From: Agapanthus africanus | Lineage: Eukaryota > Streptophyta > Magnoliopsida > Asparagales > Amaryllidaceae | DNA: 64,000 bases | Assembly (NCBI GenBank): GCA_030015575.1 | Contig: CM057347.1 | Coordinates: forward strand, 405,574,248 to 405,638,247 | Reading direction: 5' to 3' | Shown: positions 36,595 through 49,069 of the stretch, one piece after another | How positions within the stretch are numbered: position 1 is the first letter of the stretch | How the letters are laid out: each line of letters starts with the position of its first letter | The notes under the pieces: model-generated | The model's database searches: none | Told to the model about the DNA's origin: nothing | The model's input: only the letters and a program-made list of their open reading frames with translations | Position numbers and translations under genes: made by a program

Positions 36595-38739
36595 TGTTAG
36601 TGTATATGCCCTAGAGGCCATTACTGTATCATACTAGTTTATATATTACTTGATGGAAGCTTGGGATATTCACAGTTGTATAGACAATCTTGCTCAAAAT
36701 GGTAGTATTCTACTTGGTTTGTTTCTACTTTAATGTGTGCATGTGTTTCTTTTAGCATATTGCTTATACATATTAGTAGAGCCCTTAGGATCTTTGCTTG
36801 ATTACCAGCGTTGTGATGACAGTCACACTTGTGGGGGCTGGGTAATCTATAAGCACATCCTTATACAGGTCCCTAGCCGTAGGACTATTGAGACAGGGCA
36901 TCGATACTCCGGAGTAGACTAGCGTATGCGCTTCTCATCCCAGCAGGGGAGATGGTCTGTCCCACAGCCATCAGTACATCGTACTGGAGATAGTATGCGG
37001 GTGCTCGTTAGGTTATGAGTACACTGGACAGGACTCGTCGGGAACTGTTGGTTGGTATTATACCTATTGTCAGTTATCAGTTCCCAGGTGACATGCGTAC
37101 AGCTTAGTCCGCTGACTTGACACTGTCACTTCGCCTCGAGTGTGTTCCCACTGTTCTTTGATTACTACCCTACCACGGCTCAAAGGAATCGTGCAAACAG
37201 GTAGTAGTTGGGTGCAGTCCCGAAGCACTTGGAGGCAGTGACGGTTAGAAAGGATTCGTCTCTCCCGGTATTGGGGGTTGATATCGCGCTGTGTCTAGGA
37301 AAGCCATTACACATAGTCGTCCCTGGCCAGGGCAAGCGAGATATACTGGTAGGTTTCCAGTGTTATCTCAGGGTGTTCTGGGCTACACTCCGACACGACT
37401 TGTACCGCTATTAGGGGACTGACGTTCACCACCCCCTAGGCCCGCCATGCGATATTCCTAGACGAACAGACCGGACTGTACGGAGATTGTCTCATTCAGG
37501 CTCAGTAGGAGTTCGGATGGGTTTACCTCATCGGCCTTCTTATCGATATCTACCTGGGGACCGTTACGTACAGCTAATGCCGCTTGCGGTCTATGGTTAA
37601 ACCCACTGCCAGTGTAGTGTCGAGTCTTTAGAGTCCCACACAGAGAGTTTCCCTGCACTGAGCGAAAGGTGTAGAGGCCGTATGGTTTTACGGCGAGGCT
37701 ACGATCACTTACGTGCACTTGTGTGCGTATGCTGTTCGGGCAGACAATACTAGTGGGCTTTGGTTTAAGCCGGATCCTAGTATTGTATGGATGGATTTGT
37801 TTTGTCTCCTGTGCTTTCGCATTCTACGGAATGCGGATGCGGGTATGTATGCACAGTTGAGAGGAGCGAAGAAGAAGGAGGTGCCTCATTAGGGTTTTGA
37901 CAGTTGATTCGGTCAAAACCTTTATGAGGCGGGCTCATTAGGGTTTTTGACAGTTGATTCGGTTAAAATCATTATGAGCCGGGGACATTATTTATTAATC
38001 TTTTTAGTGATAATTATGTTATGGCTAATTACTTTGACCATTTGACCATACTTGACTTTGTTGACCGTTTGACCAAAGTTGACTAGGATCTTCATGAGAG
38101 GTCTAGAGTATTCTTTGGTTTTCATTTTATTTTTAGGATGAAAATGGTCAAGTCAATATAGCCGTCAACTTTATCATGAAAGGATTAGTAATTATGATGT
38201 TTATGCATTATTACAACCATGGTTCATTTTCTTAGTTCATTATTGTTTTCTCATTCTCTCTCATGATATGAGAAAGCTCCATGGTTCCTCTTTCTTCTTC
38301 CTCCTCTTGAAATTTCCTTTGATCTTATGTGTTGAGAGAATAAGGAAGTAAGTTGACAAAAACATCCATCTACTACTTCTACACAACCTAGGACATCAAG
38401 CCTAGCGATCTTGTTGTCCTAGTTGCCTCGGCTCGAGGTGGAGCTCGGAACACAAACTCTTGGGTGGATCGTCTTCGACTCAAGGAGGCCGCGGAGGTAA
38501 TCAAGATCCGGATCGATCCTCGGAGCTTGGATGGACGAGCAGGACAGCGGAGAGAAGACCCGAAGGACCGGTTTCGTGAGGTATAATCTCTATGACATAG
38601 TAGATAGAACCTCATGTAGTTTGCTAGGTTTTTGTTTAGCAAATATCCTCCTTTTAGTCCATGTTGCTTTGTGTCAAAAAATCGTTTTTTACCATTTCCG
38701 CCTCCCCGTAAGAACCGGGGTGAGCAACGTGGACTTACA
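36595..38739 (+). repeat. H 3' LTR (2145 bp)
   Basis: Nearly identical to the 5' LTR. A short insertion near 38138-38165 is absent from the 5' copy. In this copy the small-frame ATG is changed (ATCAAG in place of ATCATG near 38395), so that frame is not kept. Confidence 0.95.
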
Positions 38740-38761
38740 AAACCTATCCCACATAACTTAG

Positions 38762-40569
38762 GTACGATCTTAGTAACCTCACTTCCTGCACTAGCACTCT
38801 TCGATACTGGAGCATCTCATTACTTTATGTCGCAACGGTTTGTCCGAACTCATGCGATTCCAGTCAAACATCTCGTATCCAGCTGGAATGTCAGTTCAGG
38901 GAATGGCGTTCTAAAGATAAAAATGGGATACGACTTTTATCCAGTGGTTGTCTGCAGCAAAGAATTCTATGCTGACTTCAAAGTGCTGGACATACCGAAT
39001 TTTGATGTCGTTTTCGGTATGGATCGGCTCGGAACTTTTTACACTACTGTAGACTGTCGTTAAAGGAGGGTAGTGTTCGAGATTCCAGACTGTGCGGTCT
39101 TTTATTTCAAAAGTGGAGACCGTACCCTGGAGCCAAGTACATACAAAGCAAAACCGAAGAAGGCAGTGATTGCAGCACTTCAAGCAGAGGAAGGATCGAA
39201 GCCAGAGATAGTTCGAGAGTTCGACGATGTATTTCCTGAAGACATATCAGGTTTGCCTCCCAATCAAGCTCTTGAATTCAGCATTGATTTAGTACCTGAA
39301 GCACAACCGGTGATCAAAGCATTGTATCGGTTAACCCCTGAAGGTTTGAAGGAAGTCCGTACTTAGTTGGACAAATTATTGACGAAAGGGTGGATTCGTC
39401 CCATCACTTCAAGTTGGGGATCACCAGTTTTACTTGTGAAGAAGAAAGAAGGTTCATATCGAATGTGCATTGATTATAGAGCTCTGAACGAAGTAACTAT
39501 AAAGAACAAGTATCCACTTCCGCGCATCGACGACCAGTTCGATCAGCTAAGTTGGTCTTGCATTTTCTCCAAGTTAGATCTTCGTTCGGGTTATCATCAG
39601 GTGAAGGTCAAAGAATCTGATATCTATAAAATGGCATTCAGAACTCACTATGGTCATTATGAGTTTCTTATGATTCCATTTGGAGTGACCAACACACCGG
39701 CTATATTCATGAACCTAATGAATCAAGTTTTTCGAGAGTACCTAGACAGGTTTGTTGTCATCTTCATCGACGACATCCTGGTTTATTCTAAGAGTCGGAA
39801 AGAACATGCCGAACACCTACGAATTGTCCTGGAAACTTTACGACGTTATCAACTCTATGCCAAGTACAGCAAGTGCAAGTTTTGGCTAAATCAAGTCGGT
39901 TTCCTCGGACATATTGTATCAGGTAATGGAATCTCTGTAGATCCAGCTAAGGTATCAGCAGTAAGAGAATGGCTGACACCGAAGTCAGTAAAGGACATTC
40001 GAAGTTTCTTAGGATTAACGGGATATTATAGAAGGTTTATTGAAAGATTTTCGAAGATTGCAACACCCTTGACCAAGCTCACGTGTAAAGATGAAGAATT
40101 TGTGTGGTCAGAAGTATGCGAACAAGTTTTCATAGAACTCAAATCAAGATTGACATCAGCGCCTACCCTTGTCATACCGGACCAATCTGGAGGTTTTGAA
40201 GTGCATTGCGATGCATCCGGTAAGGGATTAGGATGTGTTCTACATCAGCACGGTAAAGTAGTAGCTTATGCATCAAGACAGCTGAAGATTCATGAGCACA
40301 ATTATCCGACGCTTGATCTGGAGTTAGCAGCCGTAATCTTTGCTCTCAAGATTTGGCGCCATTATCTTCTTGGTGAACGAGTGGACATATATACAGATCA
40401 CAAGAGTCAGAAATATGTGTTTACTCAGAAAGAGTTGAATATGCGGCAGAGAAGATGGTTAGAACTTATGGCAGACTTCGAGATCAAGCTACAATATCAT
40501 CCAGGGAAGGTGAATGTAGTACCTGATGCACTTAGTCGCCAACCATTAGCATTGAATCTCACCGCATAG
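38762..40569 (+). pseudogene. G protease, reverse transcriptase and RNase H
   Basis: After the candidate intron the frame enters an aspartic protease with DTGAS (Asp at 38813) and FDVVFGMDRLG. UAA at 39061-39063 and UAG at 39364-39366 interrupt the linker. The 400-residue frame 39367-40569 is intact RT plus RNase [38 protein letters not shown] at 39763-39774, GFLGHIVS, then RNase [18 protein letters not shown] and the end [14 protein letters not shown]. This is a Ty3/gypsy order and an RT-RNase H region of normal length; it copies RNA into DNA in the particle. Confidence 0.93.
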
Positions 40570-42156
40570 TGGAAGCTTCAACAAGACTTGCATCAAATGG
40601 AGATTGAAGTAGTCATGCCAGGTAACGCTTCAAGTTTGATGAACTTACAAGTTCAATCTACCATTGTCAATCAGATCAAAACAGCTTAAGCAAGTGATGC
40701 TAAGTTGCAAAACATCAGAGAACAAGTAGAAAGTGTACTTCGAACAGACTTCATCATCCATGAAGACGGATCTTTAAGATACGGCAGTAGATTGTGTGTA
40801 TCAAAAGATTCTATGCGAGAAGAGTTGATGAAATAAGCTCACAGCTCTCCTTATTCAGTACACTCTAGAGGTACAAAGATGTACAAAGATTTGTGTCAAA
40901 ATTACTGGTGGCATGGAATGAAGCGTGAAGTAGCCATAAGCATCGCTAAATGCTTGGTGTGTCAGTAAGTAAAGGCTGAACATCACAGGACAGCTGGTTT
41001 ACTTCAACCGTTACCTATCCCAGAATGGAAGTGGCAACACATCACTATGGACTTCGTGACTGCTCTTCCTCGCGGCACAAAAGGTAACGATGCAGTATGG
41101 GTTATTGTGGATCGACTCACAAAGTCGGCTCACTTCATCCCATTTCGAGTTGGCCAATCTACTGAGACACTAGCAAAGTAGTACATGGAGGTAAGAATCT
41201 AAGTAAGATTTAAACTCTTCAATGTGTACTATCTTCGATACCCATGAACTCATGCAGGAAATCGTGAGATTACATGGAGTACAGGTTTGCATTGTCTCCG
41301 ATCGTGACACCAGATTCCGATCGCAATTTTGGCAGAGTCTGCAAGCTAACTTAGGAACAAGTCTGAATTTCAGCACAACTTATCATCCACAAATAGATGG
41401 TCAGTCTGAGCGAACTATTCAGATCTTAGAAGATATGCTAAGAGCGTGTATGCTAGACTTCGGAGGATCGTGGAAAGATCACCTACATCTTGTGGAGTTT
41501 TCATACAACAACAGCTACTAAGCAAGTATAGGAATGGCACTATTTGCAGCTTTATATGGAAAGAAGTGTCGATCGCCATTAAGTTAGGACGATATCGGAG
41601 ATAGAGAACTCCTTGGACATGAAATGATAGTGGCAACTGTCGACGTAGTTCGCACTATCAGGGAAAGAATGCGCATAGCCCAAGATCGAAAGAAGCACTG
41701 GGTTGATGCAAAGCGCCGTCACTTGGAGTTCCAACCGGGAGAACATGTATTTTTGAAGATATCTCCGAACTGTGGAGTGATTCGCTTTGGAAGACGGGGT
41801 AAGCTCGGTCCGAGATATATTAGACCGTTCGAAATACTCGAACGAGTCGGAGAAGTGACTTATCTCTTGGCACTCCACCTTTGTTGGAAGGAGTGCACAA
41901 TATGTTCCACATATCCCAACTCAGAAGCTATGTGAGTGACCCCAGCCATATTCTTGATCACTCCGAGCTCACTGTACAGCCAGATTTATCCTGTGAGCAA
42001 CAACCTATTGAAATCCTGGATAGAAAGTTGAATTCACTTCGGAACAAGGAAGTCAACTTTGTTCAAGTGATGTGGAGAAAAGATTCACCAGGAGAATTAA
42101 CATGGGAACGTGAGGACTACATACGTGCAAGATACCCTCAATTGTTTGTAAATTAG
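40570..42156 (+). pseudogene. G integrase with chromodomain-like C-terminus
   Basis: About 40570-40840 is a degenerate linker. Then HHCC zinc region (AHSSPYSVH to CLVC, about 40838-40967), catalytic core with Asp at 41050 (TMDFV), Asp at 41300 (SDRDT) and Glu at 41408 (GQSERT), giving D35E. GPY/F-type module at about 41790-41870 (KLGPRYIRPFEIL), then at about 42000-42150 a chromodomain-like tail (ILDRKLNSLRNKE ... WEREDYIRARYP). Stops at 40687, 40836, 40967, 41179, 41519 and 41585 and a frame change near 41880 break it. A 67-nt intron-like insert lies within the core. Confidence 0.9.
41191..41257 (+). other. Candidate mini-intron 3 in G integrase (67 nt)
   Basis: Donor GAG|GTAAGAAT at 41191 and acceptor ATGCAG|G ending at 41257 are both near-perfect plant splice sites. 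The 67-nt interior is AT-rich with stops. Upstream coding is in frame 1 and downstream in frame 2, and removing exactly 67 nt joins them. It sits between the first and second catalytic Asp codons, next to the normally continuous EIVRLHG region. No direct repeat marks it as a transposon footprint. Confidence 0.65.
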
Positions 42157-42196
42157 TCCTTAATATAATTGTAAATTTCGAGGACGAAATTTTTGT

Positions 42197-42209
42197 AAGG
42201 AGGGTAGAA
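42197..42209 (+). other. Polypurine tract of G
   Basis: AAGGAGGGTAGAA abuts the TG of the 3' LTR, preceded by GAGGACGAAATTTTTG, typical of plant chromoviruses. Confidence 0.85.
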
Positions 42210-42810
42210 TGTAACAACTCCAATTTCAATGTACAGAAAATTTATTTAAAAGTTAATGTCCAAATGGAGTATTTGCAATCCTGTGTACACTATAAGTATT
42301 TGAATTGCTTTTCACCAGCAAGAAAACACTTATAGCTCATTGGTAAAGCCTTGCATTGCTGTGACGTAGCTCCTGTGATCGAATCCCCCTAGTCACATTA
42401 TCTTTTTATTAATTTTTCTTTTAATCTTTTATAAGCCCAAAGGTTTACACGTTCACTATACGTAAAATGAAGAGTCATAGATTAAACAAACACGTGCACT
42501 GGGTTATACCAAGCGACAGGGACACGTGGCCAAGATCTTACCACCCACCACCGGAATATGACCGGCAAGATTTCTATCGTGACCGGCACCGCCGGGCCCC
42601 CCGTAAGGGACGGTCCCCAATTCTTCACCCTAGCACCCTTCGCCTAACCCACTACCCCATGTTGTTTGTCTACTCTGCAATTATCCAGAGAGTGTAATTT
42701 CACTCTTTAATTCTAATTTTAATGCATATTTTTAATGCATTCTTTAACCCTCAAAACCCTAATTTTCCCTATAAATACCACACTATATTTCACCCCTCCT
42801 CACTCAGAAT
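42210..42810 (+). repeat. G 3' LTR, first part (to B insertion)
   Basis: Matches 24285-24895 of the 5' LTR, including the tRNA-like boxes (42333-42386). It ends with AGAAT (42806-42810), the target duplication of B. The LTR resumes at 56603. Confidence 0.95.
42770..42777 (+). promoter_or_regulatory. TATA box of the G 3' LTR
   Basis: TATAAATA, 33 bp upstream of the B insertion point. B thus landed at or beside the expected transcription start. Confidence 0.7.
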
Positions 42811-45004
42811 TGTAGGGTTCCTAGGCACACTTGTGAAGGTTCATAAAGTATCAAACATGCCCGAATAAAATTTTACATGTACCGAACAACCCAAAAACAG
42901 GATCTTTGCTAGATTATTAGGGTTTAGCATGCAAGATAACATCTTTAAAGCTAAGTGTGAGGGATTACAACCTTTGTAGTCCGCTCCTTGGCTTCACAAG
43001 CTCCGAGTAGAAGTCTCTTCACCGCAATCCACGATCTCCCGGACTCAAGAGAGGCTTCACGACTCGAACGATCCATGCTAGCTTGAAGTGTTCCGATTCT
43101 CCGGTGATCTACGTCGAAGTTGCTATAACCCAAGTTTTCTCACTCTAAAGAGATGAACACCCTAATCTAATGGGCTAGATTAGATGAGGATGATGGAGTA
43201 GTATTTATGCTATCTTTTTATTTCACTTTCTCACAATAAATCATCACAAAAGGAATTTCTAGTGAGCTTTTTTTCAAACTCAAGAGAGAAGAAGATGAAG
43301 AAAAATGAAGAGAATCATCCTTTTGTGATGAATAGTAGATAAATGTAAATGATTGATTATGGAACCATGGTCAAGGATGAGAGGCTAAAAGTTTGTAGAG
43401 AATAAACTAGAGTTAGGGTTTGGTTAGGTTAAGGATAAGTATCAACCATAATATCTTAACCAAGACAAAATAGAATCCTTCTAGAATGAACAAGAATGAG
43501 CTAACCCTAATCAAACCCTAATCCCATTTTATCATCCTTAAACATGTTTCATAATAAATCATTACATGTCACAATAATATATATCACATATATATTATAT
43601 ATTTGCAACAGAAGAAAATAATACAATTAACATATATCGCATATATATCAATGTATTAATCCGGTGAGAAAATGAAATAATAAAGCGAGCCAATATTAGA
43701 TAATGTAATATAATATATCATATATATCATTATACATTAAATCATCGAATCAACACTTGATCCAACGATCCGGCTATATCGAATATAACCGACTAATATA
43801 TCATGTACCGATTCATCGAATCAACACTTGATTTGATGTCCCGGTTCATATCTAAATATCGCGAGAATATAATACGGTATCTCATATCGCATTATCCTCG
43901 GTCCTGCACATATCACATATGTGCCTCTACTCCGTTTTGCCTGAGCCAAGAAACCTCTGTGTAGGACTCTAAAGAATCGTCAATACGCCGGTAGCAGGTG
44001 ATGATTATATCAAACACCCACAAGCTGCAAGCGGTCAGCTAAACGTAACAGCCATCCAGGTATTGAGCGATCAGAAGATCAACAAGCTAGCCTATCCGTT
44101 CTCCTGTGAATCCAATCAATAACACTCCCGTACAGTCCGGTCTGTTCGTTTGATATGTCGCATATCAAGTTTAGGGGTGGTATACGTCAGACCCCAGTAA
44201 CCGATAAGTCATGTCGATGTGAGGCTCATAACAGGTCAAGAAACTACTAGTAACACTTACCAGTAAATCTCTATATCAGCCCTGGTCAGGGACTTCCAGT
44301 TATAGCCAATCGAACACAGCACGACATCAACTCCCTATACCGGGAGAGACGAATCCCCTCCTATCGCTCATTGCCTCCATGTGATTCGGGACTGTACCCA
44401 AAAGCCACCGTTTTGCACGCCCTCTTGGATGTGGTAAGGTGGAAATCAAAGCACGGTGGGAATCACACAAGACTCTATAACGATCTCAGGTCTGCAGACT
44501 ACCCTGTACCAGTGTCACCGGAGAACCGCCATCTGACGTGTGGTATATCACCATCTGGGAGTTCTTGGCGAGTCCGTCCAGTGTACCCAGTCTCCACTGA
44601 GCACCCGTACACCATCTCTGATGTCAAACAATGATAGATATGGGATCATCCATCGCCCATCATATGGGTCAAGATGCGCATACGCTAGTCTACTCTGGTG
44701 TATCGATGCCCTGTCTCGATATACCCTCGACTAGGAACTGTTATAGGTTGTACTCATTGACTACTATGGCCCCACTAGTATGATTTCATCATAGTCCCAG
44801 CAGTCGAGTACAGATCCTAAGGGCTTTATCAACATGTGAGAGTAAGACAGTAAACCAATACAAGTCAACATGTTAAGATAAAATGAAACTAAATAGTATA
44901 CTATCATGACGAGCAAGAAAGTCCTCTCTGTATATATCCAAGCATCCATCATAATATACATCATATGTACAATAATGGCCTCTAGGGCATATACATAACT
45001 AACA
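42811..45004 (-). repeat. B 3' LTR (2194 bp)
   Basis: Plus-strand ends TGTAGGGTTCC and CTAACA. The minus frame 42951-43133 (60 codons, core LQASMDRSSREASLESG) lies in the conserved block; it runs through the donor-like ACAAAG|GT and stops soon after. The rest is AT-rich with no gene. Confidence 0.95.
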
Positions 45005-45018
45005 ATCTCCCACTTGCA
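45005..45018 (-). other. Polypurine tract of B
   Basis: Minus-strand TGCAAGTGGGAGAT beside the LTR. Confidence 0.9.
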
Positions 45019-45047
45019 CTAAGGCCAGCTGCTGTAATATCTCATAC

Positions 45048-48000
45048 CTAGCATCCCGAATAATCTCTCAAACTGTATCGGGGAATGGCCTTCGTGAGTG
45101 GATCCGCAGTGTTATCCTTCATATCTACTCTCCTGACCTCGATCTCCCGGCGATCAGCTATCTCCCTGATCAGGTGATACCGCCTCAGAATATGTCTGGA
45201 CTTCTGATGTGATCTGGGTTCCTTGGCCAAAGCCACAGCTCCATTGTTATCGCAATACAGAGGTATTGGATGTTCAATGGATAGAACCACACCAAGTTCA
45301 GTGATGAACTTCTTCATCCAGACAGCCTCTTTGGCAGCATCGTTGGCAGCGATGTATTCATCCTCCATCGTCGAGTCTACAACGGTATCCTGTTTGGAAC
45401 TCTTCCAACATACCGCCCCTCCATTGAGGGTAGACAAATCCCGAGTGCGACTTAGAGTCGTCCTTATCACTTTGGAAGCTAGAATCGGTAAAGGACTCCA
45501 CCCAGAGTTCTCCGTTACCATACACCAAGAACATATCTCTAGTCCTTCGTAAGTACTTGAGAATGTTCTTCACAGCCGTCCAGTGACTCTCTCCAGGATC
45601 TGCTTGATACCGACTCACTACACTTAGTGAGTATGTTACATCGGGTCTGGTATATAGCATCGCATACATGATAGAGCCTACTGCCGAAGCATAGGGTATC
45701 CCTTGCAAGTGAGCTCTCTCCAAATCAGTCTTGGGAGACATCTCTTTGGAGAGAGTGAGTCCAGAGATCATGGGTTGGTTCCCACGCTTGGATTCTTCCA
45801 TACTAAACCTTTTTAGTATGGTGTCAATGTACCTGGATTGGGACAATCCCAGTATCCTTTTGGATCTATCTCTATAGATCCTAATCCCCAATATGCAGGA
45901 GGCATCACCTAGATCTTTCATTGAGAATCTTTGTGATAAGAAGAGCTTGACTGATTGCAGCATAGGAATATCATTTCCTATCAAGAGTATGTCATCCACG
46001 TACAATACGAGGAAGACAACCTTACTCTCTGCTACCTTCTTATAGATACAAGGTTCATCTATGTTTTTGATGAAGTCAAACTCTTTGACTACTACATCAA
46101 AACAGATGTTCCAACTCCGCGATACTTGCTTTAACCCATAAATGGATTTATGCAGTTTGCACACCTTTCTGCTGCTCCCACTATCTACAAAGCCCTCTGG
46201 CTGAGTCATGTACACGCACTCTTCTAAATCACCATTTAGAAAGGCGGTCTTAACATCCATTTGCCAGATTTCGTAGTCATGGTATGCAGCAATAGCAAGT
46301 AAGATCCGGATGGACTTAAGTATAGCCACTGGAGAAAAGGTTTCATCATAATCCACACCTGGTCGTTGACGAAAACCCTTTGCTACAAGTCTAGCTTTGA
46401 AAGTCTCAACTTCTCCATTTACACCAAATTTCTTTTTAAAATTCCACTTGCTCCCAATGGGTTTTACCCTTTCAGGAGCATTTTCCAAAATCCATACTTT
46501 ATTGGTGTACATGGATTCCATCTCAGATCGCATTGCATCCAGCCATTTCACCGAGTCACCATTCGTGATGGCCTGCTCGAAACTAGTCGGGTCATCATCT
46601 TCCATGATGCAATCCTCGCTCCCACCATCAATGAGAAAACCGTAGTATCTCTCAGATGGAAGAGAAACCCTACTAGATCGGCGGAGAGGCTGGGGTTCGT
46701 CGGGTACTACTGAATCCTCTGGTTCTACTAAATCTTCAGTTGCAATTTGTGTTTCTGGAACCTCTTCCAGCTCTACCTCTTTGCCACTAATTTCTTTTGC
46801 AAGAAATTCCTTTTCCAAAAAGGTGGCATATTGAGAAAAAAACACTTTTTGTTCTTCAGCGTGATAGAAAAAATATCCTTGGGAATTCTTAGGATATCCC
46901 ACAAACTTGCAAAGAACTGACCGTGCCTCGAGTTTGTCTGAATTTTGCCTTTTGACATAGGCCGGACAACCCCATATCTTAACTCGTTTAAAATATGGTC
47001 TCTTCCCACTCCATATCTCATATGGTGTGGTAGGCACAGATTTAGACGGAACTTGATTCAATAGTTATGATGCTGTCTCAAGCGCATAACCCCAGAAGAA
47101 AATAGGCAACTCAGCCTCGCTCATCATAGAGCGCACCATATCTAATAGGGTGCGATTCCTCCGTTCCGATACACCGTTGTGCTGTGGTGTATAAAGAGGA
47201 GTAAGCTGAGAGAGAATCCCATTCTCTTTTAGATAATCTAGGAACTCATTGCTTAAGTATTCACCTCCTCGATCAGATCGAAGAATCTTAATACTTTTGC
47301 CCGTTTGATTCTCTACTTCGTGCTTATATTCTCTGAATTTCTAAAAGGCTTCAGACTTGTGTTTCATCAGGAATACATATCCGAATCTTGAGAGATCGTC
47401 AGTGAATGTAATGAAGTAAAAAGAACCGTTCCTGGCATGCGTAGACATAGGACCGCATACATCACTATGTACCAGTCCTAAGAGTTCGGTAACTCTTTCT
47501 CCGTGTCCACTAAACGGAGTTTTGGTCATTTTTCCTTTGAGACATGAATGGCAAGTATCATAAGATGATAATTCGAACGGATTCAAATAACCATCCTTAT
47601 GTAACTTAGCCAGTCGTGTCGCATTGATATGACCAAGTCTACAATGCCACAAGTAAGATTCGTTCATTTCTGAACTTTTCCTCTTGTGTGTGTTTTGTAT
47701 ATGGAGGACTGTATTCTGATTTAGAATGAATATGCCATTATGTAACGATCCTGATGCAATCAACTTTTGATCCAGGAATATGTTCATAACATTATCCTTT
47801 ACTACAAAATTATATCCTTCTTTACTTAATAAAGAAACTGATATAATGTTGCACATCATGTTCGGTATATAATAGCACTCATTTAGAATCAGTGTATTAC
47901 GACTTAGCAATACAAGGTGATATTCGCCAACTGCTTTGGCCGCAATACTTGCACCGTTCCCTACTTGAACGGAATGATCACATTTTCCCAGTTCTCTACC

Positions 48001-48285
48001 TTTACGTAGCCCATGTAACAATTTACATATGTGGGATCCTGATCCGGTATCTAATACCCAGGACGTAGGGTGAACTGAGAAACAGTTCTCAATAACTAAC
48101 ACACCTGAAGAAGATGTATCAACATGCATGTTCTTTTGGGCGGCTTGAGAATCAAGATATTCTCCTATTCCCTGTTCAGTCTTATAACTCTTATAAGAAA
48201 GAACGGGTCCAACGTTCCCCTGCTCAGTATAATAAGCGGGTTAAGTCAATACATCCATATTATTATCTTGATTATGACCTGACAT
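45048..48285 (-). pseudogene. B gag-less pol polyprotein
   Basis: Read leftward from ATG at 48285-48283. About 50 residues (first residues MSGHNQDNN, then UAA near 48244) join in frame to the protease leader; no capsid or zinc-knuckle gag domain lies between. Protease DTGSG near 48050, integrase zinc region (HCRLGHINATR, CHSCLKG) and core to 47341. UAG at about 47340 and UAA at about 47062 interrupt it. Frame 45358-47061 (567 aa) holds the integrase end and RT with YVDD at 45991-46002. A frameshift near 45436 moves RNase H into frame 45048-45521 (STMEDEY, PLYCDNN, KSRHILRRYHL). The first two segments share one frame. Confidence 0.92.
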
Positions 48286-49069
48286 GGTTGCTACCTGGAG
48301 AGAGAGAGAAGAAAACACTTTAGCGTATGCTCTTGCAAGATTAGATTGGTTATTATCTTATCTAATCAGGATGTCTCCCACTGTTTTTATCAAATCTACC
48401 TTCAAACCCTAAAAGGTAAGATTAGCCGGGATTAATTACACCCTACAATTTCGTCAATCTTTCAGCCAGATCAGTGTCGGTACTTTGAGGGAGGTTCCCC
48501 GTGCTTTCGCACGGACCTAATTAAAGTAAACCTCGTTTTCCCAGAGGCGTAACCCCATTAACACTTTTCTAGACACCTACTTGATCGACTAATTGTCCTG
48601 TGTAAAACTCTCCCAGGAGTAACTCTTACTCACAGTGGGTATCGGGATCCAACTATCTCATAGAAGGTATGCAATCTCATTGCAAATTTCAACACTTGAA
48701 ATTCCCGATAATATTTTGCCCCTAGCAATTTATGACCTTAACATAGTCAACAAATCATAATTGCTAGCCAAGTTCAACCCGTCATTTCCCGATTGAATTA
48801 AACCCACCTGCACGACCCTTAACATAGTCAACAAAGTCGTACAACTACCCTAATCCAATCACATCTCATGTTTTAACAGATAAGTACTAATTAGCTACCG
48901 CACACTACGCCTTAACATAGTCAACAAACGTAGCACGAATACTAACTAGTCTTTATCTGAAATGACGGAGGGCTACGCAGGTTTTTCAGAAAACCATGAG
49001 CATAATGAACTTGATATCGTCATAGAATCATGTGAAATTTTGAAATGGAGTATTTTTTAGGCTTTCATT

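Larger units (their letters stand above)
28643..38739 (+). mobile_element. Ty1/copia element H (Angela-like), complete structure
   Basis: Both LTRs, PBS, leader, gag remnant, pol and polypurine tract are present, flanked by a perfect 5-bp duplication AAACC (28638-28642 and 38740-38744). It is 10,097 bp and lies in the same orientation as G. The LTRs differ at about 9 of the first 240 positions by eye. Its pol is the best kept in the window, with two in-frame stops. It is younger than G, which it interrupts. Confidence 0.95.
28571..38761 (+). other. Candidate intron 2 in G gag-pol, split by H
   Basis: Donor GTAAAAATTT at 28571 and acceptor TAACTTAG ending at 38761. Without H and one AAACC copy it is 89 nt, AT-rich and full of stops. 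Splicing would rejoin a split glycine codon and restore the conserved valine/isoleucine-threonine-glycine-threonine junction that leads to the protease in plant chromoviruses. H landed inside this noncoding stretch. Confidence 0.6.

Noticed and set aside
40961-40985. Another intron at CAG|TAAGTAAAG in integrase
   Set aside because: The frame continues unchanged after a single UAA; a point mutation explains it without an insert.
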